The notes beneath the pieces were generated by a model that saw only the letters and a list, made by a program, of their open reading frames with translations, was not told the origin of the DNA and made no database searches. A stretch of 54,557 nucleotides of DNA, taken from positions 1 to 54,557 of the forward strand of contig JAVBLE010000016.1 in the NCBI GenBank assembly GCA_031553685.1, given 5' to 3'. Shown one piece after another: positions 7,529 to 15,359 of the stretch; within the stretch, counting starts at the first letter, position 1; the number at the start of each line of letters is the position of its first letter. The translations under genes were made by a program, and so were the position numbers. The DNA is from JAFGVL01 sp031553685. Its GTDB lineage: Bacteria > Bacteroidota > Bacteroidia > Bacteroidales > Paludibacteraceae.

Positions 7529-8353
7529 ATGAACAGAGGAAAACATACCTGCAAAATACTAAAAGAAATCCGCCAACAGATTGCGGATAAAAATGATATT
7601 GAATACATCACTTCCGAATGTCATTTTCAAGGCGAATGCAAAGGCACCTGCCCGAAATGCGAAGCCGAACTGCGCTATCTCGAAAGCGAATTGCAGAAAC
7701 GGAAACAGATGGGCAAAGCAGCAACCATCGCCGGAATTTCTTTGGGGTTGGCAAGTTCGTTTGCGGCTTGCAATTCACCTAAACAGGATAACTCGAATAT
7801 CTCAAAAGACACAATAACAAAACAAGATACGACTGAATTTTCTAATATCGTTGGCGATATAGTTGCACCAATAGACACTTTTGATACTAAAACAAAGAAA
7901 AACTCTACTTGTAAATTTTCTACCTCAAAAAAAATTATCAGCGAAGGTGAGATTGAGTCGTATGTGGCGGGTGGAATTAGTGAACCACCACCAGAAGTGG
8001 CTGGGATAATTATATCTGATCCGGAGACTGATCAGATATGTAGATTTCCAGAAGTAAAAGCGGCATTTCCGGGAGGAGAAAAAATGCTATCTAATTATTT
8101 GAAAGAAAATCTCAAATATCCAGTAATAGCGGGAGAAATAGTAACAGGTCGTGTAATTTGTCAGTTTGTAGTAGAAAGAGACGGCTCTATTACACAAATA
8201 AAAGTAATAAAAAGCGTTGACGAAGCATTGGACAATGAAGCGGTACGAATAATTTCCAATATGCCTAAATGGAAACCGGGACAAGTAAATGGGAAAGATG
8301 TCCGATCTACATATATACTTCCCATTGATTTTCAGTTAAATAGTGGCAAATAA
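7529..8353 (+). CDS. Cys-rich N-terminal, TonB C-terminal protein, paralogue 3
   Basis: 274 aa. The Cys domain (C8, C31, C37, C41, C44; GTCPKCEAELRYLE), membrane segment and lipobox-like Cys (SSFAACNSPKQ) are as in paralogue 1. The linker is the longest of the three, Ser/Thr/Asp-rich, and the TonB_C domain is complete (VKAAFPGGEKMLSNYLKENLKYP...MPKWKPG). The N-terminal halves of the three copies are strongly conserved while linkers and TonB domains have diverged, which suggests that the Cys/membrane part has a shared partner. A hairpin terminator follows at 8357. Confidence 0.8.
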   Translation: MNRGKHTCKILKEIRQQIADKNDIEYITSECHFQGECKGTCPKCEAELRYLESELQKRKQMGKAATIAGISLGLASSFAACNSPKQDNSNISKDTITKQDTTEFSNIVGDIVAPIDTFDTKTKKNSTCKFSTSKKIISEGEIESYVAGGISEPPPEVAGIIISDPETDQICRFPEVKAAFPGGEKMLSNYLKENLKYPVIAGEIVTGRVICQFVVERDGSITQIKVIKSVDEALDNEAVRIISNMPKWKPGQVNGKDVRSTYILPIDFQLNSGK

Positions 8354-8356
8354 AAA

Positions 8357-8396
8357 AACTGTCGTTGCAAATTCAAAATTGCAGCGGCAGTTTTCT
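8357..8396. terminator. Bidirectional terminator
   Basis: AAAACTGTCGTTGCAA (8355-8370) pairs with TTGCAGCGGCAGTTTT (8379-8394), with A-runs on the left and T-runs on the right. It lies between the convergent TonB paralogue 3 and serS and could end both transcripts. Confidence 0.75.
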
Positions 8397-8418
8397 ATTA
8401 TCAATTATCAGAATTTAC

Positions 8419-9690
8419 TTAATCAATCATCTCAAAACCACAATAAGACACCAAAGCTTTCGGGATTTTGATACCTTCAGGCGTTTGATTATTTTCGAGC
8501 AAAGCAGCCACAATACGAGGCAAAGCAAGCGCACTACCATTAAGCGTGTGGCACAGTTCCGTTTTCTTATCCTCAGTACGGTAACGGCATTTCAAGCGGT
8601 TAGCCTGATAACTTTCAAAATTCGACACCGAGCTAACCTCCAGCCAGCGTTCCTGTGCAGCCGAGTAAACCTCAAAGTCGAAAGTAAGAGCTGAAGTAAA
8701 ACTCATATCTCCGCCACACAAGCGAAGAATACGCCAAGGCAGCTCCAACTTATCCACCAGCGATTGCACATATTCAACCATTTCCGTAAGTGATTCATAC
8801 GAATGCTCAGGCGTATCAATACGCACAATCTCTACCTTATCAAACTGGTGTAAACGGTTTAGCCCACGCACATCCTTGCCATACGAGCCTGCCTCACGAC
8901 GAAAACAAGCCGAATAAGCTGTATTTTTTATAGGAAGATCTTTTTTGTCCACAATCACATCGCGGTAAATATTAGTCACAGGCACTTCCGCAGTCGGTAT
9001 CAAATACAAATCATCAACCGTAGCATGATACATTTGTCCCTCTTTGTCAGGCAATTGACCGGTACCATAACCCGAAGCAGTATTTACCACATAAGGAGGC
9101 TGCACTTCAAGATAGCCCGCATCACGCGCCTGGTCAAGGAAAAAGTTAATCAAAGCCCGTTGTAGGCGAGCACCCTTACCCTTGTACACAGGAAAACCGG
9201 CACCCGATATTTTCACTCCCAATTCAAAATCAATCAAATCATATTTTTTAGCCAAATCCCAATGAGGCACAGCACCCGCATGGAGAGTCGGCACGGAGCC
9301 ACCCGTCTTTTCCACTACATTATCTTCTGCGTGTTTGCCTTCGGGTACTTGCTCGCTTGGTAAGTTGGGAATAGTACAAAGCAAAGCAGTTAATTTATCT
9401 TCCGCCTCTTTCATATCTGCTTCAAGCTGTTTGTTGCCCTCTTTCATCTCCGCCACTTTGGTGCGGGCGGCTTCAGCTTCGGTCGTTTTGCCCTCTTTCA
9501 TCAGTGCTCCAATACTTTTGGACAGATTATTCAATTCAGCCAAATTAGCGTCCAATACAGATTGAGTGCTTTTTCGTTTTTCGTTCAAAGCAATTGCTTC
9601 TTCGATAGGCTCTTTGGCATCAAAATGTTTTTTGGCAAGCCGACGGATTACTTCGTCTTTATTCTCGGTAATAAATTTTAGTGTAAGCAT
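8419..9690 (-). CDS. serS: Seryl-tRNA synthetase
   Basis: Charges tRNA-Ser with serine. The 423-aa protein has the normal length and layout: a helical tRNA-binding arm (residues about 1-105, LNNLSKSIGALMKEGKTTEAEAARTKVAEMK), then the class II catalytic core with TAEVPVTNIYRDVIV, the motif 2 region FRREAGSYGKDVRGLNRLHQFDKVE, and motif 3 (LNGSALALPRIVAALLENNQ) near the C terminus. No changes at key motifs were seen. It lies downstream of rpmA on the same strand but is separated from it by a terminator. Confidence 0.97.
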   Translation of the reverse strand: MLTLKFITENKDEVIRRLAKKHFDAKEPIEEAIALNEKRKSTQSVLDANLAELNNLSKSIGALMKEGKTTEAEAARTKVAEMKEGNKQLEADMKEAEDKLTALLCTIPNLPSEQVPEGKHAEDNVVEKTGGSVPTLHAGAVPHWDLAKKYDLIDFELGVKISGAGFPVYKGKGARLQRALINFFLDQARDAGYLEVQPPYVVNTASGYGTGQLPDKEGQMYHATVDDLYLIPTAEVPVTNIYRDVIVDKKDLPIKNTAYSACFRREAGSYGKDVRGLNRLHQFDKVEIVRIDTPEHSYESLTEMVEYVQSLVDKLELPWRILRLCGGDMSFTSALTFDFEVYSAAQERWLEVSSVSNFESYQANRLKCRYRTEDKKTELCHTLNGSALALPRIVAALLENNQTPEGIKIPKALVSYCGFEMID

Positions 9691-9748
9691 ATATTTTTAT
9701 CTTTTCTATATAAAATCTTATTTTGCCTGCAAATATACAAAAAAAACA

Positions 9749-9781
9749 AAACCCGATTTCTCACAAAGAGAAACCGGATTT
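9749..9781 (-). terminator. Terminator after rplU-rpmA
   Basis: On the minus strand AATCCGGTTTCTC-TTTGT-GAGAAATCGGGTT forms a hairpin followed by TTGTTTTTTTTG. It lies 57 bp after the rpmA stop and separates the ribosomal operon from serS. Confidence 0.8.
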
Positions 9782-9837
9782 CATTTATTTATCTGAAATT
9801 AAAAATTCCTAATTTCTAATTCTCAATTCCTAATTAA

Positions 9838-10104
9838 TTATGCTTCTGCAACAATCGGTTGAATAGAGATATACGACTTATTATCGCGTTTTTTACGAAA
9901 AACAACGATACCCGGAGTAAGTGCAAAAAGCGTATGATCTTTACCTATACCCACATTCTCACCGGCATTATGTTGTGTGCCGCGTTGACGAACAAGGATA
10001 TTTCCCGCTTTAGCAAATTGTCCGCCGAAAATTTTTACGCCCAATCGTTTACTATGCGATTCGCGACCGTTCTTGGAGCTACCAACCCCTTTCTTATGTG
10101 CCAT
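9838..10104 (-). CDS. rpmA: 50S ribosomal protein L27
   Basis: 88 aa, with the standard L27 start MAHKKGVGSSKNGRESHSKRLGVK and GNILVRQRGTQHNAGENVGIGKDHTLFAL. No N-terminal extension of the Firmicutes type needing cleavage is present. It follows rplU by 21 bp, the usual rplU-rpmA operon. Confidence 0.98.
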   Translation of the reverse strand: MAHKKGVGSSKNGRESHSKRLGVKIFGGQFAKAGNILVRQRGTQHNAGENVGIGKDHTLFALTPGIVVFRKKRDNKSYISIQPIVAEA

Positions 10105-10125
10105 TTTCTAAATAATTTTAATAAG

Positions 10126-10440
10126 TTAACCAATAATTTCTTTAATCGACAATTCCGTAAAATCCTGACGGTGACCGTTTAATTTACGATACCCTTTGCG
10201 GCGTTTTTTGTGAAAAATCAACACTTTCTCACCGCGCACATGCGAAACCACTTCGGCAGTTACTTTAGCACCCTCTACTGTAGGAGCACCAACAGTTACA
10301 GTACCGTTGTTGTCAATTAATAATACTTTGTCAAACTCTACTTTTGAGCCTCTTTCGGCCTCATTCATGCGGTGAACGAACAATTTTTGCCCCTTTTCCA
10401 CTTTGAACTGTTGTCCTAAAATTTCAACAATTGCGTACAT
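10126..10440 (-). CDS. rplU: 50S ribosomal protein L21
   Basis: 104 aa, a complete L21 (MYAIVEILGQQFKVEKGQKLFVHR ... KVLIFHKKRRKGYRKLNGHRQDFTELSIKEI). First gene of the rplU-rpmA operon, with a Bacteroidota-type promoter about 100 bp upstream and a roughly 90-nt leader that may hold regulatory structure (not resolved). Confidence 0.98.
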   Translation of the reverse strand: MYAIVEILGQQFKVEKGQKLFVHRMNEAERGSKVEFDKVLLIDNNGTVTVGAPTVEGAKVTAEVVSHVRGEKVLIFHKKRRKGYRKLNGHRQDFTELSIKEIIG

Positions 10441-10536
10441 ACTATAATATTATGTATTAATTAGTTCGGGAGGTGAGATACTACACAACATCGGCAGTAG
10501 CGCTACTTTTCAGGTTACCTCTTTGCGAAACGGCTG

Positions 10537-10566
10537 CAAATGTACGAATATTTTTTTGACTAACAA
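10537..10566 (-). promoter_or_regulatory. Promoter for rplU-rpmA
   Basis: On the minus strand a -7 box TACATTTG (10537-10544) matches TAnnTTTG. A TTG -33 core (10564-10566) lies 19 bp upstream, the spacing expected for the Bacteroidota primary sigma factor. Confidence 0.65.
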
Positions 10567-10607
10567 AACATTACTAAAACATTTGTGTAATTTGTGCTAT
10601 AAGTATC

Positions 10608-10638
10608 TTTGTTGGAAACTCTTTAAACCTTACCTTTG
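10608..10638 (+). promoter_or_regulatory. Promoter for ubiE/menG
   Basis: TTTG (10608-10611), a 19-bp spacer and TACCTTTG (10631-10638) match the TTTG-N19-TAnnTTTG consensus exactly. The start codon is 26 bp downstream, which supports ATG 10664 over any upstream start. Confidence 0.75.
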
Positions 10639-10663
10639 TAGCCTAAACTTTGAACTAGAAACA

Positions 10664-11410
10664 ATGAGCCCAACCAGTTACGATTGCGAGCAAATTCTCC
10701 CATACAATACCGGCGACGACAAAAAACAACAAATCACCCAAATGTTCGACGCCATATCCAATAATTACGACCTTATGAATCGAGCCATGACACTCGGTCT
10801 CGACATATCATGGCGTCGCAAAGCAATTGACAGCCTGTCCGACCTCGCACCCAAACAAATCCTTGATGTCGCCACAGGCACCGCCGACTTTGCTATCCAA
10901 GCCTACCAACGATTACAACCCGACAAGATAATCGGCATCGACCTCAGCCAAAACATGCTCCATGTCGGCGAAACCAAAATAAAAAAACTCGGTTTGCAAT
11001 CCCACATACAGCTACAGCAGGCCGATTGCATGCAATTGCCATTTGCCAAAAACTCGTTCGACGCCGTAACCGTAGCCTTTGGCGTCCGCAATTTCGCAAA
11101 CCTCGAGCAAGGCTGCCGCGAAATGAACCGCGTACTTCGCACCGGGGGTCGCTTGGCCATCCTCGAAATGACCAAACCATATATAATAGTACAACCATTC
11201 TATTATATTTACACCAGGGCAATCATACCATTAATAGCCTGCCTCTATTCTCGCGACAAACACGCTTATCAATACCTCCCTAACTCCATACAAGCCTTCC
11301 CGCAAGGCAAAAAAATGACATCCCTCTTGCAACAATGCGATTTCCATCAAGTAAAACAAGCCCGTTTCCTATTTGGCGTTTGCACATTATACATAGCCAC
11401 AAAAGCATAG
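10664..11410 (+). CDS. ubiE: Demethylmenaquinone methyltransferase
   Basis: SAM-dependent C-methylation of demethylmenaquinone to menaquinone (also called MenG). The 248-aa product shows the UbiE signature region YDLMNRAMTLGLDISWRRKAID, the SAM site ILDVATGTADFA, and FGVRNFANLEQGCREMNRVLRTGGRLAILEM. The longer in-frame extension back to 10523 would start inside the promoter, so ATG 10664 was chosen. In Bacteroidota the quinone is menaquinone, so the MenG role is expected; it is a single-gene unit here. Confidence 0.93.
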   Translation: MSPTSYDCEQILPYNTGDDKKQQITQMFDAISNNYDLMNRAMTLGLDISWRRKAIDSLSDLAPKQILDVATGTADFAIQAYQRLQPDKIIGIDLSQNMLHVGETKIKKLGLQSHIQLQQADCMQLPFAKNSFDAVTVAFGVRNFANLEQGCREMNRVLRTGGRLAILEMTKPYIIVQPFYYIYTRAIIPLIACLYSRDKHAYQYLPNSIQAFPQGKKMTSLLQQCDFHQVKQARFLFGVCTLYIATKA

Positions 11411-11747
11411 TATGAAAGGTTGTTTAAAATAAAACTATTAATTCATAAGTATGTGACAAAAATTAGTTTAAACCAACCTTAAAACCTTCTTCTAAATCCT
11501 CCAAATCAGATCATTACACAAGCATGATTGATTATTTTAAGTTTAATAAATTAATTGAGAGTTTGCACTCCCCCATACTCCACTGGGTGGGCGTTAGAGA
11601 CCCGTATCCCCGTATTCAGATCAAAATCTAAAAGACACCAAAAAATGTACTCAACCATTAGGTGTGCCTTATGTGACCTTAGTTTTTCCATAGGAATTTT
11701 GACTTTCAAAAATTTTTTCTCAGATTTTTTTTTTTGATAAAAGTAAA
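11411..11747. other. Non-coding stretch after ubiE
   Basis: An inverted pair AAGGTTGTTTAAA (about 11416-11428) and TTTAAACCAACCTT (11467-11480) can form a hairpin after ubiE. The rest holds no convincing gene. A GC-richer block (11566-11612) with ACTGGGTGGGCGTTAGAGACCCG differs from its AT-rich surroundings but matches nothing I recognise. Confidence 0.5.
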
Positions 11748-11789
11748 GGGGGTGTCTGCAATATTCAATCCCTTTGCAACACCCCCAAC
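11748..11789 (-). terminator. Terminator-like hairpin after the 59-aa gene
   Basis: GGGGGTGT...GCAA and TTGC-A-ACACCCCC form a strong inverted repeat. On the minus strand it is followed by TTTACTTTTATC. It lies 21 bp past the stop of the 59-aa gene. Confidence 0.6.
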
Positions 11790-11810
11790 TTACCACCATT
11801 ATATTTTAAT

Positions 11811-11990
11811 TCAATTATAAAATTGGTTATTACTTACCTTCTCAACAGCCTCATCAATCACTGCAACTAATTGATCAAAGTAAATCCCATCAATAACTTT
11901 TGTTTCTTCCATTTTGAAGGTTAGTAATTTTACATCAAACAAATCTGAACCCTCATTATATTCAACTGCAACATAACCTTTCTTCTTCAT
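11811..11990 (-). CDS. Small hypothetical protein
   Basis: A 59-aa protein (MKKKGYVAVEYNEGSDLFDV ... AVIDEAVEKVSNNQFYN). ATG 11990 is preceded on the minus strand by AAAGGAGGAGTTTTT, a strong Shine-Dalgarno sequence that is unusual for Bacteroidota genes and sets the start. The sequence suggests a small alpha/beta fold ending in an amphipathic helix. No family recognised. It lies at the edge of the accessory island and may belong to it. Confidence 0.55.
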   Translation of the reverse strand: MKKKGYVAVEYNEGSDLFDVKLLTFKMEETKVIDGIYFDQLVAVIDEAVEKVSNNQFYN

Positions 11991-12014
11991 AAAAACTCCT
12001 CCTTTTTCAGTCAA

Positions 12015-13053
12015 TTTTATGTTACAAAATTAGGTTTTAGTGGAGTTTCTTTAAAGTGCAAGACATTGAATAATAGAGAAATATAAAGAATTAGGTGGAG
12101 AGGATTTTTCTTTTGGAAAGTCCACCGATTAAGCAGACTTGTATATGCAATTTAAGGGTATAAAATGCACACTTACTAAAATGAAAAAATCCCATAAATC
12201 AATGATTTACAGGATTTTTCTTTACTTTTCATTCTTACATTGCGGAGAGAGAGGGATGTCTGCATTCTCTCCTTTAAATTATCTAATAATCAATTAGTTA
12301 TCAATGAAATTTACCACTTGAAATTATTCCAAAGTCGCAGAAACATTAACCAAACTGCAAAGACTGCTGTTAGTTGCTGCAAAGTTAAATCTTTTACCAT
12401 CAATAGTTATACTACATTCAATACTACACAAACCTGATTTTGATGCTTTGCTTGGTCTCACCAAGAAATTAATCTTCAAATTCATAACTGTAAAAATTTT
12501 AGTGAAAGCTCCGTAGGTTCAAATCCCTACTGCCTGTATTTAGTCGCAGGCATAAAGCTTTATAAATTAATAAATTACAGTCTTCTGTTAGGTCGCAGTT
12601 TTAATTAAGTGAAAGTCTCAAAGGCATACACAAAACATTGATTTTATTATAATTGATTAAAATATTATTTACTCCATTATAAATGGATTTATAATATAAT
12701 AATTTCCTATAATTGGCTTGTTATCAATTATTTGGTGCTGCTTGAATATTGCAGAAAGCTATAAAAAAAGCAGTTACCAAATATTTGATAACTGCTTGAT
12801 TTTTAGCAATTTGCGGAGAGGGAGGGATTTGTATCCCTTTCTCTACAAACAGATTTTCAATGTGTTATGCTCGTAAAATCTTTGGAGTAACCGATTTTTC
12901 TCCCTTGAAAATTAAGCTCAAAAAATGTCAAATCGTATGGTGCAAATATACTGCTTTTTCTGCTGCTGTACAAACATTGCAGGCTATTTTTTGATGTAGT
13001 TAAGGCGGAATATTCTGGTGGGTGACTAACTTTTGGTATGCTTTTGAGTGCTT
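12015..13053. other. Gene-free region with tRNA-Ser-like remnants and terminators
   Basis: No convincing gene. Read on the minus strand, two blocks (12240-12271 and 12811-12845) resemble the 3' end of tRNA-Ser (TCCCTCTCTCTCCGCA and TCCCTCCCTCTCCGCA). Each is followed by a hairpin with a T-tract (12184-12219: AAAAATCC/GGATTTTT; 12768-12799: AAGCAGTTA/TAACTGCTT). Neither is a complete tRNA: the first joins GGAGAGA almost directly to TCTCTCC, and the second lacks a proper D-arm and T-loop. At 12513-12562 two hairpins (GTAGG/CCTAC, TGCCTG/CAGGCA) include a T-loop-like GTTCAAATC. The blocks could be remnants of integration at tRNA genes (inference). Confidence 0.5.
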
Positions 13054-13251
13054 TTAGTCAGTGATGAAAGTGTGCACTTGTTCGGTTTTTAAACCTGTGA
13101 ATTGACAGAACTCATCTACGCTTACAAACTGATGATCTTGTTTCTGGTAGTATTGCCGTATTTTTGATAATAGTAGCCTGCCGTATCGTTCGCTCTTGCC
13201 AGTTATGCGTTGCACATCTTTTGGGTAGATACAAATTCGTTTTACTTCCAT
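13054..13251 (-). CDS. Small conserved hypothetical, possible HTH
   Basis: About 65 aa from ATG 13251 (MEVKRICIYPKDVQRITGKS); an upstream start at 13272 adds seven residues. The protein is small and basic, with two helical blocks (YPKDVQRITGKSERYGRLLLSKIRQ and VSVDEFCQFTGLKTEQV), each resembling a helix-turn-helix-type recognition segment. I recall similar short proteins scattered in Bacteroidota accessory regions, with no known function. It is divergent from the 249-aa gene, with a TAATTTTG box on the minus strand at 13270-13277. It may be a regulator of that gene set (inference). Confidence 0.6.
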   Translation of the reverse strand: MEVKRICIYPKDVQRITGKSERYGRLLLSKIRQYYQKQDHQFVSVDEFCQFTGLKTEQVHTFITD

Positions 13252-13349
13252 TATTTTACTTTTCTTGTGCAAAATTACATTTATTTTGGCACTTATTTAT
13301 ACCTTTTTCGGCAAAAACGGCATAGATGTACTTGTGCGGAATGGCTTGC

Positions 13350-13380
13350 TTGACAGTATTTGGATAGTATTTTATTTTTG
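13350..13380 (+). promoter_or_regulatory. Promoter for the 249-aa gene set
   Basis: TTG (13350-13352), 20 bp, TATTTTTG (13373-13380), close to TTTG-N19/20-TAnnTTTG. The ATG of the 249-aa gene is 26 bp downstream. Confidence 0.55.
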
Positions 13381-13406
13381 CTGCTGTAATTTTAAATTTT
13401 CTGATT

Positions 13407-14156
13407 ATGGCAAGACAAAAGAGTATTATTAAGTTGCAGGGTACTATTGGTGGTATTTCATTCTACAAATCGAAAGATGGGTATCTTGCGAGAGAAAAAG
13501 GGGGCGTGGACGGCACACGAATTGCTACTGACCCTGCTTTTGCGCGGACACGCGAGAATGGCGCCGAGTTTGCGAATGCAGCTTCGGCAGGTAAATTGCT
13601 GCGCGATACAGTGCGTGTGCTGGGTATGAATGCTTCGGATAGTCGTGTGACAGCGAGGCTTACACAACAAATGGCACATATTAAGAACTTAGATGAGGCA
13701 AACAGCCGCGGCGAACGAAGCGCTGCCGAAGGTATGAGTACTGAGCAAGGTAAAGCTTTATTGAAAGGTTTTAACTTTAACCGCAGTGCGGCATTGGGTA
13801 GTGTGTTGTATAAACCATTTCAAGTAGATGCGGCTACTGGGAAAATCACTATCGATTCTATTGTTCCGCAAGATGAAATTGCTTGTCCGCATGGGGCTAC
13901 GCATGTAGTTTTTAAATGTGGATTTGCTAGCATTGATTTTATGACCGGGGCTTCGGAATTACAGGTTTCGGCAGCAAAGCGTTTGGCGATTAATGCAGAG
14001 TCTCAAAATGTATCGATTGTGCCTGATGATGTGCCAGATATTGCCGGTACTAAACTTATTTTGTTGTGTATTGAGTTTTTGCAAGAGGTGAATGGTAATG
14101 ACTATTCATTGAAGAATGGGGCTTACAATGTGTTGACTATTGTTGATGTTATTTAA
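13407..14156 (+). CDS. Conserved 249-aa protein of accessory element
   Basis: No signal peptide and no membrane segment. The N terminus is distinctive: MARQKSIIKLQGTIGGISFY, then KSKDGYLAREKGGVDGTRIATDPAFARTRENGAEF. A helical middle (residues 55-110: AASAGKLLRDTVRVLGMNASDSRVTARLTQQM) and a beta-rich C-terminal half follow. I recall homologues in Bacteroidota annotated only as hypothetical. The mix of a short Gly-rich arm, helices and a beta domain would fit a self-assembling structural protein, but that is inference. It is followed by two overlapping membrane-protein genes that it probably shares a transcript with. Confidence 0.75.
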   Translation: MARQKSIIKLQGTIGGISFYKSKDGYLAREKGGVDGTRIATDPAFARTRENGAEFANAASAGKLLRDTVRVLGMNASDSRVTARLTQQMAHIKNLDEANSRGERSAAEGMSTEQGKALLKGFNFNRSAALGSVLYKPFQVDAATGKITIDSIVPQDEIACPHGATHVVFKCGFASIDFMTGASELQVSAAKRLAINAESQNVSIVPDDVPDIAGTKLILLCIEFLQEVNGNDYSLKNGAYNVLTIVDVI

Positions 14157-14173
14157 TTTTTATCTTTTTAATT

Positions 14174-14440
14174 ATGAAAAAACAGGTTGTAAATCCAAAT
14201 GAGATGGGTGTGATTGAGCGAATGAAGGCTCCTACTCCCCAATTTTTCAAAACTCTACGCACAATTGGCTTGGCATTGGCGGCTATGGGAGGGGCTGTTT
14301 TAGCTGCTCCTATTGCCTTGCCTGTGGGCTTGGTTGCTGCTGCGGGGTATGTGGTGTTGGCGGGCGGTGTACTGACTGCGGTTTGCCAAGCAGCTGTTGA
14401 TACAGACAGTAAAAGTGAGTTGAACGATGAGAATTCTTGA
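14174..14440 (+). CDS. Small membrane protein, holin-like
   Basis: 88 aa with a hydrophilic N terminus (MKKQVVNPNEMGVIERMKAP), then two hydrophobic Gly/Ala-rich segments (residues about 33-50 and 53-72) with a short turn, and an acidic tail. Size and topology are like a holin or a small phage/plasmid membrane protein; the sequence matches no family I know. It follows the 249-aa gene by 17 bp and overlaps the next gene by 14 bp. Confidence 0.7.
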   Translation: MKKQVVNPNEMGVIERMKAPTPQFFKTLRTIGLALAAMGGAVLAAPIALPVGLVAAAGYVVLAGGVLTAVCQAAVDTDSKSELNDENS

Positions 14441-14618
14441 TACAACGGCTAATGGCAGCGTGTATGCCGGTACTTTGGGTGGGGCTTTGCTATCTATTTT
14501 CAACAGTATTCTTTCGAGTGACTTGTTGAAAACGGCTATACTGGCTGCTGTTGGTGCTGTGGTGAGTTTTGTTGTTTCGATGGTGCTGAAATATCTTTTT
14601 CGGTGCTTTAAACGCTAA
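14427..14618 (+). CDS. Small membrane protein
   Basis: 63 aa, with hydrophobic segments at about 12-27 and 34-56 (LLKTAILAAVGAVVSFVVSMVL) and a basic C-terminal tail (KYLFRCFKR). It starts inside the 3' end of the 88-aa gene (14-bp overlap), indicating coupled translation. Function unknown. A strong terminator follows 46 bp later, which closes the three-gene unit. Confidence 0.65.
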   Translation: MRILDTTANGSVYAGTLGGALLSIFNSILSSDLLKTAILAAVGAVVSFVVSMVLKYLFRCFKR

Positions 14619-14663
14619 AAACCTACCGTTTTCGGGCGTGGTAACCTTTTCGGTAGTTTTGAA

Positions 14664-14692
14664 GGCTTCCCTTTTCGGGGAAGTCTTTTTTT
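14664..14692 (+). terminator. Rho-independent terminator
   Basis: GGCTTCCC-TTTTC-GGGGAAGTC followed by seven T. It ends the 249-88-63 aa unit. An additional dyad CTACCG/CGGTAG lies just upstream at 14622-14656. Confidence 0.85.
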
Positions 14693-14699
14693 GTTTGTG

Positions 14700-15359
14700 T
14701 ATGATTGCAGGGGAGCATTTACAAAGCGTAGGCGCTAAATTTAGGGATTGGGCGGAATTTCCAAAAGGAAACGGAATAAATAGTGTTAGTGGTTTTATGC
14801 CGTAGTCTTTTGGAAACCCGCAGGGCTTGTTCCGCCCAATTACGGGTAACTTTGCCTTGCTTTTGAATGCGTTTGTGAGGTTTATTTTGGGGAAATAATA
14901 TAGTGAAAGGGGTAGTGAGCAAGAAGTGTAACGGATTACTTGCTTCTCCTTTTTTCCTTGACGGGCGGGTGGGCTCCTCCCCCTTTCCGGAAGTGGCTTT
15001 TGTTCCTTTTTCGGGTGGGTTGTGCGGCTATTTTACATAATTAGGTTATAGGATTTAGATACTATAACTTCATGTTATGTAAATATAGCTTTCAGTTGGT
15101 TTGGGTTTGGCGCAAAGGCGAAAGGGGTGGTTGAAGCCTGCTTCTTTTGCTGCTGCCGGTTGCTCTTTGCTACCCACAGGAACGAGGATAGCAATGTGCA
15201 ACAACGGCAAGCTGCAAAGAATGTGACAAGCCCAAACCAATCTGCGCACAACGGGTGAGATAAATATAGTGAAAAGCTGATTTGGGAAAGGGGGGCTTTT
15301 GAATTAGAAATTAGGAATTAGGAATTAGGAATTAGGAATAAAAAATCGTTTTTATGCAT
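14700..15359. other. Dyad-rich non-coding core of the accessory element
   Basis: About 650 bp with no gene but three large dyads. (1) 14747-14840: ATTGGGCGGAA/TTCCGCCCAAT, with nested TTTCCAAAAG/CTTTTGGAAA. (2) 15027-15088: GCTATTTTACATAA/TTATGTAAATATAGC, with nested GTTATAG/CTATAAC, a compact, nearly perfect dyad. (3) 15096-15240: TTGGTTTGGG/CCCAAACCAA, with a long imperfect inner stem. A heptamer run of GAATTAG units follows at about 15303-15338. It lies between the two gene sets, where an origin or a transfer/recombination site would be expected (inference). Confidence 0.6.

Noticed and set aside
11551..11799. 82-codon gene on the minus strand
   Set aside because: Its frame starts in the terminator hairpin of the neighbouring gene, and it has no domain or ribosome binding site.
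12240..12330. Functional tRNA-Ser on the minus strand
   Set aside because: Only acceptor and 3' parts are recognisable; no complete D-arm, anticodon arm or T-loop.
12513..12562. tRNA or tmRNA 3' end on the plus strand
   Set aside because: GTTCAAATC resembles a T-loop but the loop is 8 nt and no matching 5' acceptor was found.
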